Source: Psychrobacter sp. PG1
Lineage (GTDB): Bacteria > Pseudomonadota > Gammaproteobacteria > Pseudomonadales > Moraxellaceae
DNA length: 64,000 bases
Direction of reading: 5' to 3'
Assembly: GCF_014897815.1 (NCBI RefSeq)
Contig: NZ_JABUZG010000038.1
Span: 62,001-126,000 of the forward strand
In this document: positions 17,162-26,837 of the stretch, one piece after another
Numbering within the stretch: the stretch's first letter is position 1
How the letters are laid out: every line of letters begins with the position of its first letter
The notes under the pieces: model-generated
What the model was told of the DNA's origin: nothing
What the model saw: the letters and a program-made list of their open reading frames with translations, nothing else
The model's database searches: none
Made by a program: the position numbers and the translations under genes

Positions 17162-19073
17162 ATGCCAACATCTCCCCAGCCACGCCATGTGCAGTTAGAT
17201 AAGAAGCCGCCACTCAAAAAAACGGAGCGGCGCGCTTTGCTGTGGGATATCCTCAAAAAGCTTGCCGTCTTTGCCGCGCCATATAAAGTTCTAATCATTG
17301 CCACTTTGATATTGACCGTACTGGGTTCGTTTACGGCTCAGGTTAATGCCTTTGTGCTGCGCTATGCAGTTGATACCTTGACCGAAATTGCCACGCTTGC
17401 CGAGCCGTGGCAGGCAGGCGTGCGTATGCTAGGTATCATCAGTGCCGTGCTCTTAACCAAAGAGATACTGTCGATATTTATCTCTTTTGGGCAACGCTTC
17501 TTTGGCGAAAAAATTCGTATCAATCTTTCGCGTGATTTATCGCAAAAAATCATTGAGCGCATCCTCACCTACCGCATGGCATTTTATACCAGTAGCGAAA
17601 ACGACAGCGGCAAGTTGCAAACGCGTATCGATTATGGCGTTAGTAGTCTTACAAGCTTAGTGCAAAACTTCTTTATCGATATGCTACCGCTGTTTGCCAG
17701 TGCGATCGTCTCACTCATCATTATGTTTTCGACCAATTTCTGGATAGGCTTAGTCGGTCTTATTATCATTCCCATTTACTTTTTCATAAGTCAAAAACAA
17801 GCGCGGCGTCTACAAGGGTTCCGTCGGCAGATGCGTGGCTATTGAGAAGCCAAAAGTGGCTTGGTTATCTCCTTGATCAACTCTATCAGCGTGGTGAAAT
17901 CCTTTGTCCGTGAGTCGATAGAAGCAGAAAAGCACTTAACCATTCAAAAAGACATGACTGACAATCAGCTGCGTATTCGCAGTATTGGTTTTATTTATGA
18001 TGCGATAAAAACCTTTATTGAGCAAATTGGTGTGGTCGTTATTATTCTGCTGACATCCTACTTTGTTTTAAAAGGCGAGATGACCATCGGTATGATTTTA
18101 TTCCATGTCATGCTATTCCGAAACGTCGCCGCCCCTATTCGTCAATTGCATCGTATCTATGATCAGATTAATAATGCCCTGACTTACGCTGAAGGTTTCT
18201 TTGATATATTAGAAGATGAAAGCCAAGTTGAAGATATCACGGGCAGAAGCAGTAAAAATTTAAAAAGTCATATTGAGCTGAAAAACGTCGATTTCACGTA
18301 CCCGAATGGCACGCAAGCGCTAAAAGATGTCAGTTTTACTATTAAACCCAATCGCATTACTGCGCTGGTGGGCTTAAGCGGCGCTGGCAAGAGTACGATT
18401 ATTAGCTTATTAGTAAAGTTTTATGCGCCAGATAGCGGCACCATATGGCTAGACGGACATAATTTAGCCGACTGCGATACTCATGAATTGCGTCAAAATA
18501 TTGGCTTGGTACTACAAAGTAATCATATCTTTTCGGGTACGATTAGCGAAAATATCCGCTATGGCGATATGAATGCGACAGATGAAGATATTATTATTGC
18601 AGCAAAAAAAGCCTCCATATGGCGATATGAATGCGACAGATGAAGATATTATTATTGCAGCAAAAAAAGCCTCCATTCATGAGCAAATTATTAATTTAGC
18701 AGAAGGCTATGAGAGTACAGCAAAGTCATTGTCTGGTGGTCAGCAGCAGCGTATCGCGCTGGCACGGATGTTTTTAAAAGATCCACCCATTGTGTTTTTG
18801 GATGAGCCAACCGCTAGCCTCGATGCCATCGCCAGCCAACAAGTGAAGAAAAGTCTAGATCTCATCAAAAAAGATCGTACCGTCATTATGGTTTCGCATA
18901 ATATTGCCCAAATTATCGATGCGGATGACTTGGTCGTGATAGAAGATGGTCGCGTGGTTGAAACCGGTACGCATGAAGCGCTATATGAGAAACACGGCAA
19001 GTATTTTGAGATATTCAATGCCATGTCGGATAGCTTAAATTTGGATAAAATCAGCCAGACTCTAAAGGGTTAG
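17162..19073 (+). pseudogene. Broken MsbA-like ABC exporter (TGA plus 58-bp duplication)
   Basis: The parts assemble into one half-size exporter of roughly 615 residues: a membrane domain of about six helices, then an ATPase domain with Walker A VGLSGAGKST, signature LSGGQQQQRIALAR-like segment (SLSGGQQQRIALAR) and Walker B PPIVFLDEPTASLD. Two lesions break it. An in-frame TGA at 17843-17845 interrupts RQMRGY-x-EAKSGLVIS; a single base change would restore an amino acid. A tandem 58-bp duplication (18561-18618 and 18619-18676) shifts the frame within the ATPase domain. Deleting one copy restores NIRYGDMNATDEDI...ASIHEQ. No intact product is expected. Substrate is unknown. Confidence 0.9.
18561..18676. 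repeat. Perfect 58-bp tandem duplication
   Basis: Two identical, directly adjacent 58-bp copies start with ATGGCGATATGAATGCGACA. As 58 is not a multiple of three, the second copy throws the ABC-exporter frame. Identity of the copies suggests a recent event. Confidence 0.97.
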
Positions 19074-19144
19074 GAATGGTTAATGTGTGCCTAAATCGTT
19101 ATAATGCCAATCTTTTACCGCCTATTTCCAGAAGCTAGCCCACT

Positions 19145-19771
19145 ATGACTTGTGAATTTTCTATCAAAACCTTTGATGAGCTGACCTCAGTTGATCTGTA
19201 TCATATTTTAAAAGCCCGATCACAAGTGTTTGTGGTTGAGCAAAACTGCGCCTATCAAGATATGGATGAGGTGGACTTTGACTGCCTACATCTTATCGCG
19301 CATCAAAACGAGGCGTTGGTAGGCTACTGCCGTATTATTCCGCCTGAATTTAATAAATTAAAATCCAATCTATCGGTCGCCGACCCTACGATTAAGACCA
19401 ATCATACTGCTATGCCTGCCATCGGTAGAGTGCTGGTCTTATCAGAGCACAGAGGTGACGGTATAGCACGGCAGATGATGATTCATGCCATTGCGCACTG
19501 CCGTAAAAAATACGGTAAAAAGCGCCCGATTATACTCTCTGCACAAGCCTACTTACTCAGCTTTTATGAGTCCTTGGGGTTTGTCCCTGAAGGCGATCAT
19601 TATCTCGAAGACAACATAGAGCATGTAAAAATGGTTCTATACGTTGCCAAGAAAAACAAAGTACAAAAAGAGCGTACTGAGTCTGCCTCCACAACGAACA
19701 AAGTCTTAAGTTTTCTGCTGTTCATCATGGCGGCTTTATTTGTGTTAGGTCTGCTATATTTGATGATTTAA
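19145..19771 (+). CDS. ElaA-like GNAT acetyltransferase with C-terminal membrane helix
   Basis: Residues 1-160 match the ElaA branch of GNAT acetyltransferases: LKARSQVFVVEQNCAYQDMD, HLIAHQNEALVGYCRI, the acetyl-CoA loop IGRVLVLSEHRGDGIARQMM and SFYESLGFVPEGDHYLEDNI. ElaA proteins usually stop around there. This one continues through a charged linker (KKNKVQKERTESASTTNK) to a hydrophobic helix (about 186-207, LSFLLFIMAALFVLGLLYLM) ending at the C-terminus, as in a tail-anchored protein. Its substrate is unknown. It stands alone between the broken exporter and prpD and has no strong ribosome binding site. Confidence 0.85.
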   Translation: MTCEFSIKTFDELTSVDLYHILKARSQVFVVEQNCAYQDMDEVDFDCLHLIAHQNEALVGYCRIIPPEFNKLKSNLSVADPTIKTNHTAMPAIGRVLVLSEHRGDGIARQMMIHAIAHCRKKYGKKRPIILSAQAYLLSFYESLGFVPEGDHYLEDNIEHVKMVLYVAKKNKVQKERTESASTTNKVLSFLLFIMAALFVLGLLYLMI

Positions 19772-19861
19772 GCGCGCCGCAAGGTTTTAATTTTTAACAT
19801 AATTCAGTTTGGTTGTTTCATATTGATTATGCTACTTTTAAATGATGGCTAATTTAAAAAA

Positions 19862-21460
19862 ATGACCGAGATAATGGGTCAAGGAAGTAGCACACTCAAG
19901 GAAGAGGAGACAATCATATCAAATGATAATTCAGATACAACACATTCAAATAAAAATGATGCCACGGTAGAAAGCAATGTCCGTCCAGAATATGACATTG
20001 AGATTCAAAAGATTGCTGATTATGTGCTTAATTATTCGATAGATAACGACTCCTCCAATAGCGCAGATGCTTGGAATACCGCACGTCATTGCTTGATGGA
20101 TACGCTTGGCTGCGGTCTGCTTGCGCTACGTTTCCCTGAATGTACTAAGCATTTGGGTCCTGATTGTGCCGATCAGCTTACACCTAATGGTGCGCGCGTT
20201 CCGGGTACAGCCCACAGAATAGATCCTATCAAAGCCGCCTTTGATATCGGCTGTATGGTGCGCTGGCTCGATTATAATGACACGTGGCTGGCTGCTGAAT
20301 GGGGACACCCTTCGGACAATTTAGGCGGTATCCTAGCAGTCGCCGATTATATCAGCCAACAAAGTGTCAGTCGCAATCATCCGCCATTAACGATGCGTGA
20401 GGTGCTTGAGGCTATGATTATGGCGCATGAGATTCAGGGGGTAATTGCACTGGAAAACTCATTCAACCGTGTGGGTCTTGACCATGTGTTTTTAGTTAAA
20501 TTGGCCTCTACCGCTGTGGTCGCCAAGCTCTATAAATTGCCACGTGAGCGTATCATGGCTGCCATCTCGCAGGCGATCGTTGATGGTCAGGCACTGCGCA
20601 CCTATCGTCATGCACCCAATGCCGGTAGCCGTAAATCTTGGGCGGCAGGCGACGCTACCAGTCGTGCGGTACGCTTGGTTGACATTACTCGTCGCGGTGA
20701 AATGGGTATTCCTGGAGCACTCTCTGCACCGCAGTGGGGGTTTTATGATGTATTGTTTAGCCATACCAATAAAGACTTAGCCCTTAAACCTGCAAACGAG
20801 CGCCGTTTTACTTTCCAGCGTGAGTTTGGCAGTTACGTGATGGAAAACATCTTATTTAAGTTAAGCTTCCCTGCCGAGTTTCATGCGCAGACTGCTTGTG
20901 AGGCCGCGGTGATTTTACATCCACGCATTGATGACAGAATCGACAATATTGAAAAAATTGTCCTGACCACTCATGAATCCGCGATTAGAATCATCTCTAA
21001 AGAAGGCACATTGGCCAACCCTGCTGATCGAGATCACTGCTTGCAATATATGGTCGCGGTGCCTCTGCTGACTGGCGATTTAATGGCAGAAAATTATGAA
21101 GACGATTATCATGCACAGCACCATGTTTTAATTGATGGTCTACGCCGCAAAATGATCGTAGAAGAAGATGCGGGTTATTCAAAAGATTACCATGACCCAA
21201 GTAAACGCTCGATTGCCAATGCCATTCAGATATTTTTTAAAGATGGTAGCAGTACCGACAAGGTTGTGGTCGAATACCCTATCGGACATAAGCGCCGCCG
21301 TACTGAGGGCTTGCCGATATTAGAAGCCAAGTTTCGTGCCAGTTTAGCAACGCGTTTTATCGACAGTCGCTGTCAGGATATTTTTGCCCTTTGTAGTGAT
21401 CAAACCCGCTTAGAGCACACACCTGTACATGAGTTTATGGACTTGTTTATGGCGAATTAA
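19862..21460 (+). CDS. prpD: 2-methylcitrate dehydratase, PrpD/MmgE family
   Basis: PrpD is the iron-sulfur-independent enzyme that dehydrates 2-methylcitrate. Core signatures are complete: WNTARHCLMDTLGCGLLAL, GARVPGTAHRIDPIKAAFD, VRWLDYNDTWLAAEWGHPSD with the conserved Asp/His cluster, and KSWAAGDATSRAVRL. The length (532) exceeds E. coli PrpD (483) by a polar N-terminal extension of about 50 residues. The start is uncertain: the ATG at 19862 lacks a ribosome site, while a strong AAGGAAGAGGAG lies inside the reading frame, seven bases before an ATA codon that leads into ISNDNSDTTHS. Having both AcnD/PrpF and PrpD gives two dehydratase routes. Confidence 0.93.
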   Translation: MTEIMGQGSSTLKEEETIISNDNSDTTHSNKNDATVESNVRPEYDIEIQKIADYVLNYSIDNDSSNSADAWNTARHCLMDTLGCGLLALRFPECTKHLGPDCADQLTPNGARVPGTAHRIDPIKAAFDIGCMVRWLDYNDTWLAAEWGHPSDNLGGILAVADYISQQSVSRNHPPLTMREVLEAMIMAHEIQGVIALENSFNRVGLDHVFLVKLASTAVVAKLYKLPRERIMAAISQAIVDGQALRTYRHAPNAGSRKSWAAGDATSRAVRLVDITRRGEMGIPGALSAPQWGFYDVLFSHTNKDLALKPANERRFTFQREFGSYVMENILFKLSFPAEFHAQTACEAAVILHPRIDDRIDNIEKIVLTTHESAIRIISKEGTLANPADRDHCLQYMVAVPLLTGDLMAENYEDDYHAQHHVLIDGLRRKMIVEEDAGYSKDYHDPSKRSIANAIQIFFKDGSSTDKVVVEYPIGHKRRRTEGLPILEAKFRASLATRFIDSRCQDIFALCSDQTRLEHTPVHEFMDLFMAN

Positions 21461-21498
21461 GCATTTGCCTATTTGAAAATTACCTTTATCTTATCAAT

Positions 21499-21539
21499 AA
21501 AATAGGGCGTGTTCTCATATTAAGGACACGCCCTATTTT
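21499..21539. terminator. Bidirectional terminator between prpD and SDR gene
   Basis: AAAATAGGGCGTGT (21499-21512) pairs perfectly with ACACGCCCTATTTT (21526-21539). The A- and T-flanked stem can end transcription from both convergent genes. Confidence 0.85.
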
Positions 21540-21581
21540 CATCTCTTGAATTGGCTTTGTGAACGTTTCAATCATTTAGAG

Positions 21582-22373
21582 CTACCAAGGTATGGATTCC
21601 CCTGCCCAGTCAACAAAGCTTCCTGATTGCACAGCTGTCATACGGTTAAGCACTTCTAATAAGCATTCCGCACTGTAGGCTGGCGAGAACAACTGACCTT
21701 CGGCCACATTACCTTGAAAAGGGGCTGATAGTTGCGTATTTACCGTTCCTGGTTGCATGACAACTACGCACACGTCTTTAAGCGAGCGACTCCATTCAAT
21801 ACTCAGGTTTTTCATGCCCATATTGAGCGCCGTCTTACTCATACGATAGCTATACCAGCCGCCCAGCTGGTTGTCACTGATACTACCAACACGTGCGGAT
21901 ATCGTCGCAAAGATTGCGGGCTTGTCATTACTACGCGCAGATTTGGCTAATAGTGGTCTAAAATGCTTGGCAATAAGCAAGCTGGCTAAGGCGTTCACTT
22001 GCATGTTTTGTAAAAAGAAATCAGTCTCAACCTGACGCAGCGCTTTTTCTGGCTGCTGCGTCGCCGTATGTAATAACCCTGCACAATTGATAATCCAATC
22101 AATATGAGTGGTTTGCTGCTGAATAACCTCGGCTGCTTGTTGGATACTCTGTTCGTCGCAGAGATTCATGGATATCCAATGCAGATTGTCAGCCTCAAAA
22201 TCAGGTACATTGCGATGATAAGTCGCAAAGACATGGATACCTTGTTTTCCATCATTATCGGTATTCGCATTCTCATCCTTATTGTCACTGGCAGTGCCAT
22301 CTACTAATTGCTCAATCATCGCTCTACCAATGCCGCCTGTACCACCAACGATTAGATACGTTCTGTTATTCAT
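21582..22373 (-). CDS. Short-chain dehydrogenase/reductase
   Basis: This 263-residue classical SDR has the NAD(P) motif LIVGGTGGIGRAMIEQL, the NCAG motif (IINCAGLL) and the catalytic SYRMSK (Tyr and Lys) following ATISARVGSISDNQLGGWYS (Ser). The layout resembles CsgA/C-factor-like SDRs. An insertion near residues 30-45 (TASDNKDENANTDNDGKQG) is low-complexity and acidic. AAGGAA precedes the ATG. The substrate is unknown, and its neighbours, a convergent prpD and a divergent DUF2868 gene, give no guidance. Confidence 0.9.
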   Translation of the reverse strand: MNNRTYLIVGGTGGIGRAMIEQLVDGTASDNKDENANTDNDGKQGIHVFATYHRNVPDFEADNLHWISMNLCDEQSIQQAAEVIQQQTTHIDWIINCAGLLHTATQQPEKALRQVETDFFLQNMQVNALASLLIAKHFRPLLAKSARSNDKPAIFATISARVGSISDNQLGGWYSYRMSKTALNMGMKNLSIEWSRSLKDVCVVVMQPGTVNTQLSAPFQGNVAEGQLFSPAYSAECLLEVLNRMTAVQSGSFVDWAGESIPW

Positions 22374-22613
22374 GATGATTCCTTTTTTGGATTCTCTTTA
22401 ACAGCGTTTTTTCACCCTCTGTTTTTTTACACTATTGTCATTATCATTTTGTTCATTATTCATTTTGGCTGATTTTTATTGTCTTTACCATGATAAAAAT
22501 GCTTAATAAATGTTCATTTTTTAACATTTGGCGAAGGCGTGTCCTCATATATACGCTACAATAATCAAGAATTATCTTCTACATAAACGCCTTTATATGG
22601 ATGTTATCGCATT

Positions 22614-23978
22614 ATGCTATCACCCCAAGATCAATTGACTGAGTTGGTACGCACGCTTGAGACGCAGCAACATGTGTTTGCCACTGACCCGCTACTTATC
22701 ACGGAAAAGCTACAAGATGAGGATGGCAAACCCATTCAAAAATTGCACCGCCGAGCCTCACGTATCGATAGTAACGGTGCGATGGCACGAATATTGGGCA
22801 AAATTGACGGGCGTATTAAAGGCATCATGGTGGTCATGAGCGTGGTGTGGTGTCTCTCGGGATTTTTGGGCTTATTCACCTTACTTCAGACCAATGTGGT
22901 GAATTTCTTTTATGTATTGGTTTGCTTGCTGGGTTTTCATACCATTATGCTGTTAGGCTGGCTGGTGATGAGCCTGATTAATCAAGGCAAGCCGTCTTCG
23001 AATTGGTTTGCCAATTTTGTCAGTCCCAGTTATCTGATACGTGGTAAAGACGATGTTACCAAGGCGGCAGTCGATTTGTACGAGCGCCAATTACAGCATA
23101 GCGGGATGCGCTGGTATTTGGGGAGATTTAGTCATCAGTTATGGCTGGCAACGTTGACAGGCATGCTGCTGGCGATTATTTTCCTATTGATTGTGCGTCA
23201 GTATAGCTTTAGCTGGGAGTCGACTTTACTATCCGATCAAGCGCTAATTACTTTGACACAGGTACTTGGCTGGTTACCAAGTATGGTGGGATTCGATGTG
23301 CCAGACAGCACCGCTATCGTACAGAGTCGCTTGGTGACTGATGCGATGCCATTGACTGTTGCGCGGCAATGGGCAGGCTTATTGGTTGGTAGTTTGCTGA
23401 TGTACGGTATTGTACCAAGAGCGATTGCTTGGGCGTTTTGCGCATTGATGTTCCGTCGTAAAAAGATGCGGTTGGACATCAAGCAGCCCTATTATCAAAA
23501 GATTTTAAACTTTTGGCAACGTCAGGTGGTAGATGCTGATGACTTTAATGAAGTGCCTGCGCCTATTGCGCCAAAAGCAGCGGTCAGTGCTGGCAAGAAG
23601 CTGGTTGCTTTGCTTGAGTATCCAGCAGAGCAGGATAACTGGTGGCTTGAAGGTTTGGATGCCAATATTAATAATAGTGAGATAGAGAATTTCGGTATCG
23701 TTGATGACCGTGACGATATGGCACGTCTGAAGACGTATTTAGACAATCATCCAGTGCAGGTCTTACTTGGTATTCATCATAAAGCCTTACCTGACCGTGG
23801 TACGCTACGCAAACTTGATCAAATCGCTGCTCACGCCAAAGATGGGCTCATTGTGCAACTGCTGAGTGAGTCAAGCGCTTTAGACTTAACCAAGCAGGTT
23901 GCAGACCATCAAGATGTTCGTTATCAGCAGTGGCAAACCGCCCTTGCCGCTCGGAAAATTGGTCTAGTGAATAATTGA
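22614..23978 (+). CDS. DUF2868 membrane protein
   Basis: This is a 454-residue inner-membrane protein of the DUF2868 family. It has an N-terminal soluble segment, a helix pair (VVMSVVWCLSGFLGLFTLLQ and FFYVLVCLLGFHTIMLLGWL), further helices around WLATLTGMLLAIIFLLIV and LLVGSLLMYGIVPRAIAWAF, and a soluble C-terminal domain. The C-terminal domain resembles a degenerate GTPase-like or regulatory fold (VQVLLGIHHKALPDRGTL). It lies just upstream of a DUF3482 GTPase, the usual partner of this family. The function of the pair is unestablished; a membrane-bound GTPase complex is likely. Confidence 0.85.
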   Translation: MLSPQDQLTELVRTLETQQHVFATDPLLITEKLQDEDGKPIQKLHRRASRIDSNGAMARILGKIDGRIKGIMVVMSVVWCLSGFLGLFTLLQTNVVNFFYVLVCLLGFHTIMLLGWLVMSLINQGKPSSNWFANFVSPSYLIRGKDDVTKAAVDLYERQLQHSGMRWYLGRFSHQLWLATLTGMLLAIIFLLIVRQYSFSWESTLLSDQALITLTQVLGWLPSMVGFDVPDSTAIVQSRLVTDAMPLTVARQWAGLLVGSLLMYGIVPRAIAWAFCALMFRRKKMRLDIKQPYYQKILNFWQRQVVDADDFNEVPAPIAPKAAVSAGKKLVALLEYPAEQDNWWLEGLDANINNSEIENFGIVDDRDDMARLKTYLDNHPVQVLLGIHHKALPDRGTLRKLDQIAAHAKDGLIVQLLSESSALDLTKQVADHQDVRYQQWQTALAARKIGLVNN

Positions 23979-24108
23979 TTGACTAGCCAAAATGGGATTA
24001 TTAGTTACTTAAGACAAATGGTTAGTATTAATACCGAAATAGCACATAATTTGTTCTACAATAAAAGCCACTGTATGTTTTGATCATTAATAAATATAAG
24101 ACGATATT

Positions 24109-25746
24109 ATGAATAATGATAATAAAAAAGAGAATTATGAACACAATAAGCCTGCTGGTCTCTTTGCAGATAAGGCTTATGAGGCAACCTCTAATACCGC
24201 AAACAGCACTTTAAAATCAGCTGTAACTGAGTCAGTGGAAACTCAAGACAATCAACCTTTATCAACTGAACCATTAACAACAACGACAAGTATGACAAGG
24301 AAAACCATCGCCAGTGGTGAACCGCTAAAATTGGCTGTCGTTGGTCATACCAATACGGGCAAGACATCCATACTGCGTACACTATTGCGTGACGTCTATT
24401 TTGGTGAAGTCAAAAACGAAGCCGCGACTACCCGTCATGTAGAGCAAGCCAAATTAACAGACAGCCAAACGGGCGAAGTGTTGGTGGTATTGTATGACAC
24501 ACCGGGTTTAGAAGATGCGTCAGGATTGATGGATTGGTTAGAGGACAATACCGCCAGTCGGCGTGATGGCATTGAGCGTTTACAACAGTTTTTGGCAGCA
24601 GATATTGCCCAAGGTGGTGAGGCACTAAATAGCAATGAGGACTATAGCCAAGAGGCCAAAGTAATTCGGCAGCTGTTGGCAAGTGATATGGCCATTTATG
24701 TCGTCGATGCACGTGAGCCGGTACTCGGTAAATATAAAGACGAGTTAGCTATTTTATCTTGGGCAGCGATTCCTGTGATGCCAGTATTTAATTTCACTGA
24801 CGCTCAGGATGCCAATATAGATGAGTGGCAGACCATGCTGGCAAGACGTAATTTACATATCTCAACGCGCTTTGATTCTGTTGCCTTTGAATTTAACGAT
24901 GAAATGCGTCTATGGCAAAATTTAGCCACCATGCTCACCCACTCAGAGATGCTTGAGCAATTAATGGCGCGCCGCACTGAAAACTGGGCGCAGCTAAATG
25001 ACGAGGCCAATATTATCATTGCTGATTTTTTAATCAATGTTGCTGCTTTTGTTCGTGAGATTAGTGAAGATGACGACCCAATGCCAGTATTACAGCAAAT
25101 GCAAGAAGCTGTTCGCCAAAGTGAACGGGCGATGCAGAACAACTTGCTCAATTTATATAAGTTTTATGACAATGACGTAGCAGCAACGCCGCTTGAGCTA
25201 AAAGCCTATCAACAAGATCCGTTTGACCCTGAACTGCTAAAAAGCTATGGCATACGCACGACTTCTGGAGCAGCAGCTGGTGCACTATTAGGCTTAGGGA
25301 TTGATGCGGCCGCTCTTGGTACAACCTTGGGGTTGGGTGCTGCCATTGGTGGTATCGCAGGTGGGCTGTTATCTAATACCAGTAGTATTGCCGATAGAAT
25401 CACTGGGGTAAAACGTTTGTATATCGACCCTGCTACCCTAACCTTGCTGGCCACTCGAGCCATAGATTTATTGACAGCATTGCGCCATCGTGGTCATGCT
25501 GCAACTGATGCCACGCAATTGCTGTATAAAGGTGAGAAATCCAGTATTGAACAGTCGTTAGATGACGAAAGCGCCACTGTCACACCATGGCCGACACATA
25601 AATTGCCCAGTGAGCTAAAAAAAGCTCGTAGTAAACCGCAGTGGTCATCACTCAGTAGTGGTAAATCTGAACAAGCTCAATTATTACGCGCAGATATGGC
25701 ATGGTCGCTGGCAAGTAAGCTGTCGTCGTATCAGGGTCAGCCATAG
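24109..25746 (+). CDS. GTPase with DUF3482 C-terminal domain
   Basis: This 545-residue protein has an Era/TrmE-like G domain: G1 LAVVGHTNTGKTSILRTL, G3 VVLYDTPGLEDASG and a weak G4 (VFNFTDAQD). The first ~65 residues are polar and probably disordered. The C-terminal DUF3482 part contains a glycine-rich hydrophobic zipper (GAAAGALLGLGIDAAALGTT and GAAIGGIAGGLLS) that could insert in or associate with a membrane. It follows the DUF2868 gene by 130 bp, a conserved pairing. It faces the ArsA-type gene convergently. The cellular process served is not known. Confidence 0.87.
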   Translation: MNNDNKKENYEHNKPAGLFADKAYEATSNTANSTLKSAVTESVETQDNQPLSTEPLTTTTSMTRKTIASGEPLKLAVVGHTNTGKTSILRTLLRDVYFGEVKNEAATTRHVEQAKLTDSQTGEVLVVLYDTPGLEDASGLMDWLEDNTASRRDGIERLQQFLAADIAQGGEALNSNEDYSQEAKVIRQLLASDMAIYVVDAREPVLGKYKDELAILSWAAIPVMPVFNFTDAQDANIDEWQTMLARRNLHISTRFDSVAFEFNDEMRLWQNLATMLTHSEMLEQLMARRTENWAQLNDEANIIIADFLINVAAFVREISEDDDPMPVLQQMQEAVRQSERAMQNNLLNLYKFYDNDVAATPLELKAYQQDPFDPELLKSYGIRTTSGAAAGALLGLGIDAAALGTTLGLGAAIGGIAGGLLSNTSSIADRITGVKRLYIDPATLTLLATRAIDLLTALRHRGHAATDATQLLYKGEKSSIEQSLDDESATVTPWPTHKLPSELKKARSKPQWSSLSSGKSEQAQLLRADMAWSLASKLSSYQGQP

Positions 25747-25787
25747 TGCATAAACATGTTTGAGATAAAATTTCTTACTGACGGGCT

Positions 25788-26804
25788 TTATGATGCTGGG
25801 CTTACTAATGCACTTAAGGCAAAAGTACCGCGTACGTCCGTTTGTTGCAGATATATTGGGTATAGCGGATACTTGGGAAAGCTTTGCTCAATATTTTGCA
25901 TTAATTGTTGCTGGCGCTCAGCTCGATGACGCCAAAACGTATCAGACTGGGTCGGTGCTATCAACTGATTAATAACGATTGCGGCTGGCATGAGCTTACT
26001 GTCTTCTAACTGCTCTATCGCTCGCTTTGTTTCAGCCAGTGGCAATACATCAGCCGTCATAACCAATACAATGGCGGTTTGTGTACGGTCATGCAGTAGC
26101 AATCCTGCCTGACGAAATAGCTGTTTGCGTTTCTCTAGTACGGATACTGCTTGCTCCCAGCGATCATTCTTCTTTTCAGCAAACGGATTGGCTAAATCAT
26201 TTTTGTTATTGTGTTGTTCATGACTGCCCAAATGATTTGCCACTGAGCGAAGTTTTGCTTGCCTTCGCTGCTGTGCCAGTAGCCCATCCGTCCACGCACC
26301 CATCATTTCAGGCAGCACTAATAAACGCAGTGTATGTCCCGTCGGTGCGGTATCAAAAATAATATGCTCATAGCCGGCATCTGCTGCTGCAACCAAGTGC
26401 TGGCACATAGATTCGAGCATGGCGGCTTCTTGTGCACCAGGCGCTGATTTTGATAGCCGTAGATGCTCGCGAATTTTTGGCATCATGTCTGGATTGGCAT
26501 AAGAAGTAATGGTACGTTCAACTTGGGCAAAATGCTCATCAACGATGATATCAGGGTTTAGTTCAATAGCATCTAGACAAGGAGTTACTACTGTTTTTTG
26601 GTTTTTGAGCGGGACGTTTAACACATCGCCCAAGCTGTGTGCTGGATCGGTCGAGACAATCAGTGTCTTTTTGCCTTGGTTGGCATAATAGCTGGCAAGT
26701 GCAGCGGCAGTGGTGGTTTTACCGACACCGCCCTTGCCACCGATAAATATAATCGGTTGTGTTGCCAGTTGCTCTACCAATGCGGGTAAAGGGTGTAATG
26801 CCAT
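25788..26804 (-). CDS. ArsA/Get3-family ATPase
   Basis: This 338-residue cytoplasmic ATPase has a single nucleotide-binding domain. The deviant Walker A is FIGGKGGVGKTTTAAALA, followed by LIVSTDPAHSLGDVLNVPL (switch I) and FDTAPTGHTLRLLVLPEMM (switch II and A-loop). Family members energise ArsB arsenite export or, in the Get3 branch, handle tail-anchored proteins. No arsB, arsC or arsR is nearby, and the Cys triad of arsenite-binding ArsA is not evident, so arsenic resistance is not supported. It lies 33 bp after a small Cys-Cys-ending protein, with which it probably acts. Confidence 0.88.
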   Translation of the reverse strand: MALHPLPALVEQLATQPIIFIGGKGGVGKTTTAAALASYYANQGKKTLIVSTDPAHSLGDVLNVPLKNQKTVVTPCLDAIELNPDIIVDEHFAQVERTITSYANPDMMPKIREHLRLSKSAPGAQEAAMLESMCQHLVAAADAGYEHIIFDTAPTGHTLRLLVLPEMMGAWTDGLLAQQRRQAKLRSVANHLGSHEQHNNKNDLANPFAEKKNDRWEQAVSVLEKRKQLFRQAGLLLHDRTQTAIVLVMTADVLPLAETKRAIEQLEDSKLMPAAIVINQLIAPTQSDTFWRHRAERQQQLMQNIEQSFPKYPLYPIYLQQTDVRGTFALSALVSPAS

Positions 26805-26837
26805 ACTTATATCTCATTTTGATGAATTCAACGTAAA

